Shown: one piece after another, positions 6,511 to 9,032 of the stretch
How positions within the stretch are numbered: the stretch's first letter is position 1
How the letters are laid out: each line of letters starts with the position of its first letter
Source of the DNA: Spirochaetaceae bacterium
Lineage (GTDB): Bacteria > Spirochaetota > Spirochaetia > Treponematales > Breznakiellaceae
Length of the DNA stretch: 9,032 bases
Reading direction: 5' to 3'
NCBI GenBank assembly: GCA_031255315.1
Contig: JAIRSS010000156.1
Span: forward strand, 1 to 9,032
Made by a program: the position numbers and the translations under genes
The notes under the pieces: generated by a model
Told to the model about the DNA's origin: nothing
Seen by the model: only the letters and a program-made list of their open reading frames with translations
The model's database searches: none

Positions 6511-7362
6511 CTATGCGAACCGGGACACCTGATTGATAAGAACCCCAATCATGGCGTCCCCTGTTTGTATCACCTTTTGATTAGCCTCGTAAGCCCGGTT
6601 CACTTCGATCATCCGCACCATTTCCACCACCGGATCCACATTGGCGGCCTCGGTAAACCCCTGCACCACCCGGGGCCGGGCCTCTCCTTCCAGAACCCGG
6701 CCTTCCCCGGAGGTGTCGGTAGCCCGGTAAAGACTGGACCCCTGTTTTTGAAGATACCGAACCACATCAAAATCCACGATCTTCAGGGTGTCCAGAAACA
6801 CCGTCTCTTCCCAGGTGTTGTTTTCCCGGGAAACCAGCAATTCAGGATCTTCGGTGTATTCGGCGTTAATCCAAACCCGGCCATCCTTGTCAACCTGAAA
6901 GTTGTTGGCCTTAACCCGCAACGGGCCGTTTTCTCCCAGCACCGGATACCCTTCTTTGGTTTCCAGATACCCTTCTTTGCCTAAATGAAACGCGCCGTTC
7001 CGGGTGTACCGTTCTCCCCAGGGAGTCGCCACCGTAAAAAAACCCGTGCCGTCCAGGGCGATGTCAAAATCACTTTGGGTTTCCTTAAGGGCGCCCTGCT
7101 CAAATATCGTAAAAAGCTCGTTTACCTCTACCCCGGTTCCCAATTTTCCGATGACGGGCGCCGCGTCGCCTGAACCAAAGGGATGGCGGTACACCCCGTC
7201 ATCGCTCATCCTGCGCATCAGCAGTTCCGGAAAGGCTTTATGAACGGCGACATCCTTTTTATAGCCGTCCACATCCGCGTTTGCAAGGTTATTTGCCACC
7301 GCATCAAGCCGCCACTGCTGGGCCCTCATGCCGCTGGCGCTGGTATACCATCCTCTGATCAA
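6511..7362 (-). CDS. flgF: Flagellar rod protein FlgF (FlhO type), TTG start
   Basis: This second rod/hook-family protein of 283 aa is probably the proximal rod subunit FlgF, called FlhO in Borrelia and Bacillus. It carries the N-terminal rod motif SASGMRAQQWRLDAVANNLA (8-27), the segment FEQGALKETQSDFDIALDG (87-105), and the C-terminal NVDPVVEMVRMIEVNRAYEA (241-260) with QKVIQTGDAMIG (262-273). It is a little longer than FlgG because of extra residues in the variable middle domain. The start is TTG. The codon just upstream is a stop (TAG), and GGGAGG (7373-7368) sits 5 nt before it, so no other start is possible before Met12. The rare start may lower output of the first gene relative to flgG. 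A sigma-28 type promoter lies about 180 nt upstream. The flgF versus flhO naming is uncertain; the rod family is not. Confidence 0.9.
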   Translation of the reverse strand: MIRGWYTSASGMRAQQWRLDAVANNLANADVDGYKKDVAVHKAFPELLMRRMSDDGVYRHPFGSGDAAPVIGKLGTGVEVNELFTIFEQGALKETQSDFDIALDGTGFFTVATPWGERYTRNGAFHLGKEGYLETKEGYPVLGENGPLRVKANNFQVDKDGRVWINAEYTEDPELLVSRENNTWEETVFLDTLKIVDFDVVRYLQKQGSSLYRATDTSGEGRVLEGEARPRVVQGFTEAANVDPVVEMVRMIEVNRAYEANQKVIQTGDAMIGVLINQVSRFA

Positions 7363-7392
7363 CTAAACCTCCCGAACCGCCCGGCCCTGATC

Positions 7393-7430
7393 CGCAACAA
7401 GACCATGATCAGCCCCGGCGGCCTGTTGCG
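7393..7430. other. 7-bp inverted repeat in the flgF leader
   Basis: CGCAACA (7393-7399) and TGTTGCG (7424-7430) are perfect inverted arms with a 24-nt loop. They lie between the promoter and the flgF ribosome binding site, so the flg transcript would carry this hairpin. A regulatory role is possible but unsupported beyond position. Confidence 0.3.
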
Positions 7431-7435
7431 CTTGT

Positions 7436-7464
7436 GGGTTTTTGCATATACATACAACAAATCC
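7436..7464. repeat. Copy B of the 29-bp intergenic repeat
   Basis: It matches 1208-1236 in the same orientation at 25 of 29 positions, starting with the identical 13-mer GGGTTTTTGCATA. The second half has diverged, so the palindrome seen in copy A is weaker here. It lies in the flgF leader, and no terminator stem precedes it. Confidence 0.55.
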
Positions 7465-7498
7465 CGATTAATGGGCATACTTTCAGAGTTTGCACGGT

Positions 7499-7504
7499 AT
7501 TATA
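7499..7504 (-). promoter_or_regulatory. Possible -10 box of a second flg promoter
   Basis: TATAAT is a perfect sigma-70 -10 hexamer on the minus strand, 137 nt upstream of the flgF start. There is no good -35 at 16-18 nt upstream and no extended -10 TG, so it is only a possibility, perhaps serving basal expression beside the sigma-28 promoter. Confidence 0.25.
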
Positions 7505-7538
7505 CGCAAAGCGCGACAAACCCCTAGAGTGTATTTAT

Positions 7539-7565
7539 ATATCGGCGTTAAAACAAAAAAAATTA
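7539..7565 (-). promoter_or_regulatory. Sigma-28 (FliA) type promoter of the flgF-flgG-flgJ operon
   Basis: On the minus strand the sequence is TAAT-N15-GCCGATAT. Against the FliA consensus TAAA-N15-GCCGATAA it matches 10 of 12, with exact spacing. Against the longer TAAAGTTT-N11-GCCGATAA form it matches 13 of 16. It faces the rod operon, leaving a leader of about 170 nt. The spacer is strongly T-rich. Confidence 0.7.
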
Positions 7566-7771
7566 GTGTTCGCAGGCAACGGGCGGATACGGACTCATCG
7601 TCCGCTGTTTCCCCTTTGCCCGTGAGGGGCCGTGCCGGTCTTAGGAATCGGCGCTTGTTACCTCCACTGATATGTAGAAGGGGTGGGGTATGAAAAGAAA
7701 GCGTGGAATATCGGGATTTGGCGGAGTCCACCTGTGCGGTTATTATTTGGCGCAATCGTATCCTCATCCAT
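7566..7771. other. Gene-free stretch with only weak signals
   Basis: I find no convincing gene here. A 40-codon ORF on the + strand (7690-7812) starts with ATG after the purine-rich AGAAGGGGTGGGG but has no recognisable product and runs into the repeat element. Short inverted pairs such as CGGAC/GTCCG (7590-7604) are the only other structure. Confidence 0.4.
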
Positions 7772-7935
7772 ATACTATAGTGCTTTTGTCAGTCCGCGGA
7801 TACGAATGGTGAAGCGCAAAACGCCGAAGCAATCCAGACAAGATACTCCCTTCTCTGGACTGCTTCGCTTGCAATGACGAATGCCTTCTCCGCATTACAC
7901 TTGTTGGTGTTTCACAAGAGGAAGCACTATACTAT
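7772..7935. repeat. 164-bp element with 14-bp inverted ends
   Basis: ATACTATAGTGCTT (7772-7785) and AAGCACTATACTAT (7922-7935) are inverted repeats matching at 13 of 14 positions. They enclose 136 bp containing the hairpin at 7825-7867. The right end overlaps the stop codon of the chemoreceptor gene. No target-site duplication is visible. It may be a small non-autonomous repeat element or a long structured 3' end. Confidence 0.45.
7825..7867 (-). terminator. 14-bp stem hairpin downstream of the chemoreceptor gene
   Basis: CGAAGCAATCCAGA (7825-7838) pairs with TCTGGACTGCTTCG (7854-7867) across a 15-nt loop; 13 of 14 pairs are Watson-Crick and one is G-U/A-C. On the minus strand it lies 65 nt after the MCP stop and is followed by GGCGTTTTGCG, so it may terminate or stabilise that transcript. 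Including GCAATGACG (7871-7879), it also looks like the dispersed CGTCATTGC...GAAGCAATCC type of bacterial intergenic repeat. Confidence 0.5.
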
Positions 7936-9032
7936 TCTAATTTGAACCGGGAAACCTCATCGGCCAGAATATTGATATTTTCTTTGTTATCCGCGCTTAT
8001 ACTGTTTACCCGGTTTACCGCGGCGTCAATTTGTTCAACACCGGCGGCTATCTCCCGCATTCCGTTGGTTATTTCCTGTGTAGCCGTGTCAAGGTTCTTC
8101 CCTTCGGCAATTACCTGCCTGCTGCGTTCAAACATTTCTTCAGAACCGCTTTTGACCAGATGGGTAACTTCCGCCACTTTGCCCGCCGCTTCCAAAAGTT
8201 GCTGACTGCCGGCAGTCTGTTCTTCCATCGCGTTCCGTATGCTCGCCTCCTGTTCAGCGACAGTCTTTACCCCGTTGTCAATAACCTCAAATTTGCTTAG
8301 AGCCTCGTCGGTAGAGCGGGTTATTTTGTCAATGGAATTCTTGATTTTCTTGAGAACCGTCCCGATGGTCTTTGACTGCTCGCCCGAAGATTCCGCCAGC
8401 TTGCGTATTTCATCGGCAACAACCGCAAAGCCCTTTCCGGCTTCACCGGCGTGGGCCGCTTCAATGGCGGCGTTCATGGAAAGCAGGTTCGTCTGGCCGG
8501 CAATGTTTTCCATAACGGCGTTTATTTCCAGCAAACCCTCGGACTCGCGGGCGATCTCCTGAATGTCTCCGGCAACCCCGTGCAGCCCCGACCGGCCAAC
8601 CTCGCTGGATTTGGAAAGTTCATCCACCCTTTCGGCGTTCTTGATCAATGTCTGCGTAACGGACTGAATATTGGCTATCATTTCCTCTACCGCCGATGAC
8701 GCCTGCGCAACACTCGCGCTCTGCTGTTCGGCGTTTTCGTTGAGCCTGTCGATGTTGGCGGCGATCTGAGCGGTTGCCTCGTTGGTCGCGGTAACCGATA
8801 CGGACTGATTGGCGATCCCGCCTTCAATGTTCCGGATATGGGCGGTCATTTGATCGATGGAGGCGGCGGTTTCGGCCATGTTGGAAGCTAAATCGGTTCC
8901 TATATCGGAAAGAGCCGCCGACCGCTTTTTGATGGTTACCGCAAGATTTTTAATGCCCTCCAGAGTCTGGTTTACATGACGGGCAAGATCGCCGATTTCA
9001 TCGCGGGAGCTAATCCCGGCGGTCTGTGTCAG
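7932..9032 (-). CDS. Methyl-accepting chemotaxis protein, 3' part (5' end outside window)
   Basis: The frame stays open to the right edge, so 366 C-terminal residues are visible and the true start lies beyond 9032; the internal Met at 8879 is not the start. The visible part begins at the end of a HAMP domain ([17 protein letters not shown], about residues 8-24) and continues as one long coiled coil. The signalling hairpin tip that binds CheA and CheW is at about 182-214 ([20 protein letters not shown] followed by [12 protein letters not shown]), essentially canonical. Flanking Glu/Gln-Ala-rich helices hold the expected methylation sites, for example around AVEEM (114-118). There is no C-terminal NWETF-type tail for CheR/CheB. 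The sensor domain and transmembrane segments are outside the window, so the ligand is unknown. Being next to the rod operon fits a motility neighbourhood, but 570 nt and a probable terminator separate them. Confidence 0.95.
   Translation of the reverse strand: MTQTAGISSRDEIGDLARHVNQTLEGIKNLAVTIKKRSAALSDIGTDLASNMAETAASIDQMTAHIRNIEGGIANQSVSVTATNEATAQIAANIDRLNENAEQQSASVAQASSAVEEMIANIQSVTQTLIKNAERVDELSKSSEVGRSGLHGVAGDIQEIARESEGLLEINAVMENIAGQTNLLSMNAAIEAAHAGEAGKGFAVVADEIRKLAESSGEQSKTIGTVLKKIKNSIDKITRSTDEALSKFEVIDNGVKTVAEQEASIRNAMEEQTAGSQQLLEAAGKVAEVTHLVKSGSEEMFERSRQVIAEGKNLDTATQEITNGMREIAAGVEQIDAAVNRVNSISADNKENINILADEVSRFKLE

Noticed and set aside
7590..7610. Minus-strand GATGAGTCC reminiscent of a hammerhead ribozyme
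   Set aside because: The required CUGAUGA and GAAA core elements are not present in the correct arrangement.
7690..7812. 40-codon ORF on the + strand after a G-rich stretch
   Set aside because: No recognisable product, and it runs through the inverted-repeat element; kept only as a remark in the gap entry.
7932..8879. Reading the chemoreceptor as a complete 315-aa protein starting at 8879
   Set aside because: The frame remains open for 51 more codons to the window edge and encodes the end of a HAMP domain, so the gene is truncated by the window.

Overview
The window looks like chromosomal DNA of a spirochaete, most likely a Treponema of the moderate-GC (about 50%) group that includes the termite-gut treponemes. 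The main clue is a flagellar rod operon of flgF/flhO, flgG and a single-domain FlgJ-like rod-binding protein. Two TPR proteins in front of rlmN and a large chemoreceptor fit the same picture. The species assignment is inference from gene content and style; no database was searched.

Layout. On the + strand, an NAD(P)-binding epimerase-like SDR (35-1066) is followed by a gene-free stretch (1067-1462) full of small inverted repeats, a terminator and degenerate repeat sequence. Next come an unrecognised 157-aa helical protein (1463-1936) and rsmD (1945-2481), 8 nt apart. After a 103-nt leader with a plausible sigma-70 promoter and a 12-bp palindrome comes a tightly coupled three-gene unit: a 126-aa small TPR-like protein (2585-2965), a 389-aa protein made almost wholly of TPRs (2955-4124) and rlmN (4124-5173). 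Its genes overlap by 11 nt and 1 nt.

The minus strand then converges on rlmN with only 32 nt between stop codons. Transcription order there is flgF (TTG start, 7362-6511), flgG (6501-5707), flgJ (5682-5206). A very good sigma-28 (FliA) type promoter lies about 180 nt upstream of flgF. The 3' part of a methyl-accepting chemotaxis protein (9032 to 7932, minus strand) enters from the right edge. The 570-nt gap between it and flgF (7363-7931) holds the promoter, a repeat shared with the first intergenic region, and an inverted-repeat-bounded element enclosing a strong hairpin.

Function. Two themes stand out: ribosome modification (RsmD on 16S rRNA, RlmN on 23S rRNA and perhaps tRNA) and motility/chemotaxis (rod proteins and a chemoreceptor). 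The genes themselves are mostly ordinary housekeeping and motility genes. The less explained parts are the 157-aa protein next to rsmD, the TPR pair coupled to rlmN, and the repeat-rich intergenic regions. I saw no CRISPR array, tRNA, rRNA, transposase or phage gene, and nothing that amounts to a clear new defence or mobile system.
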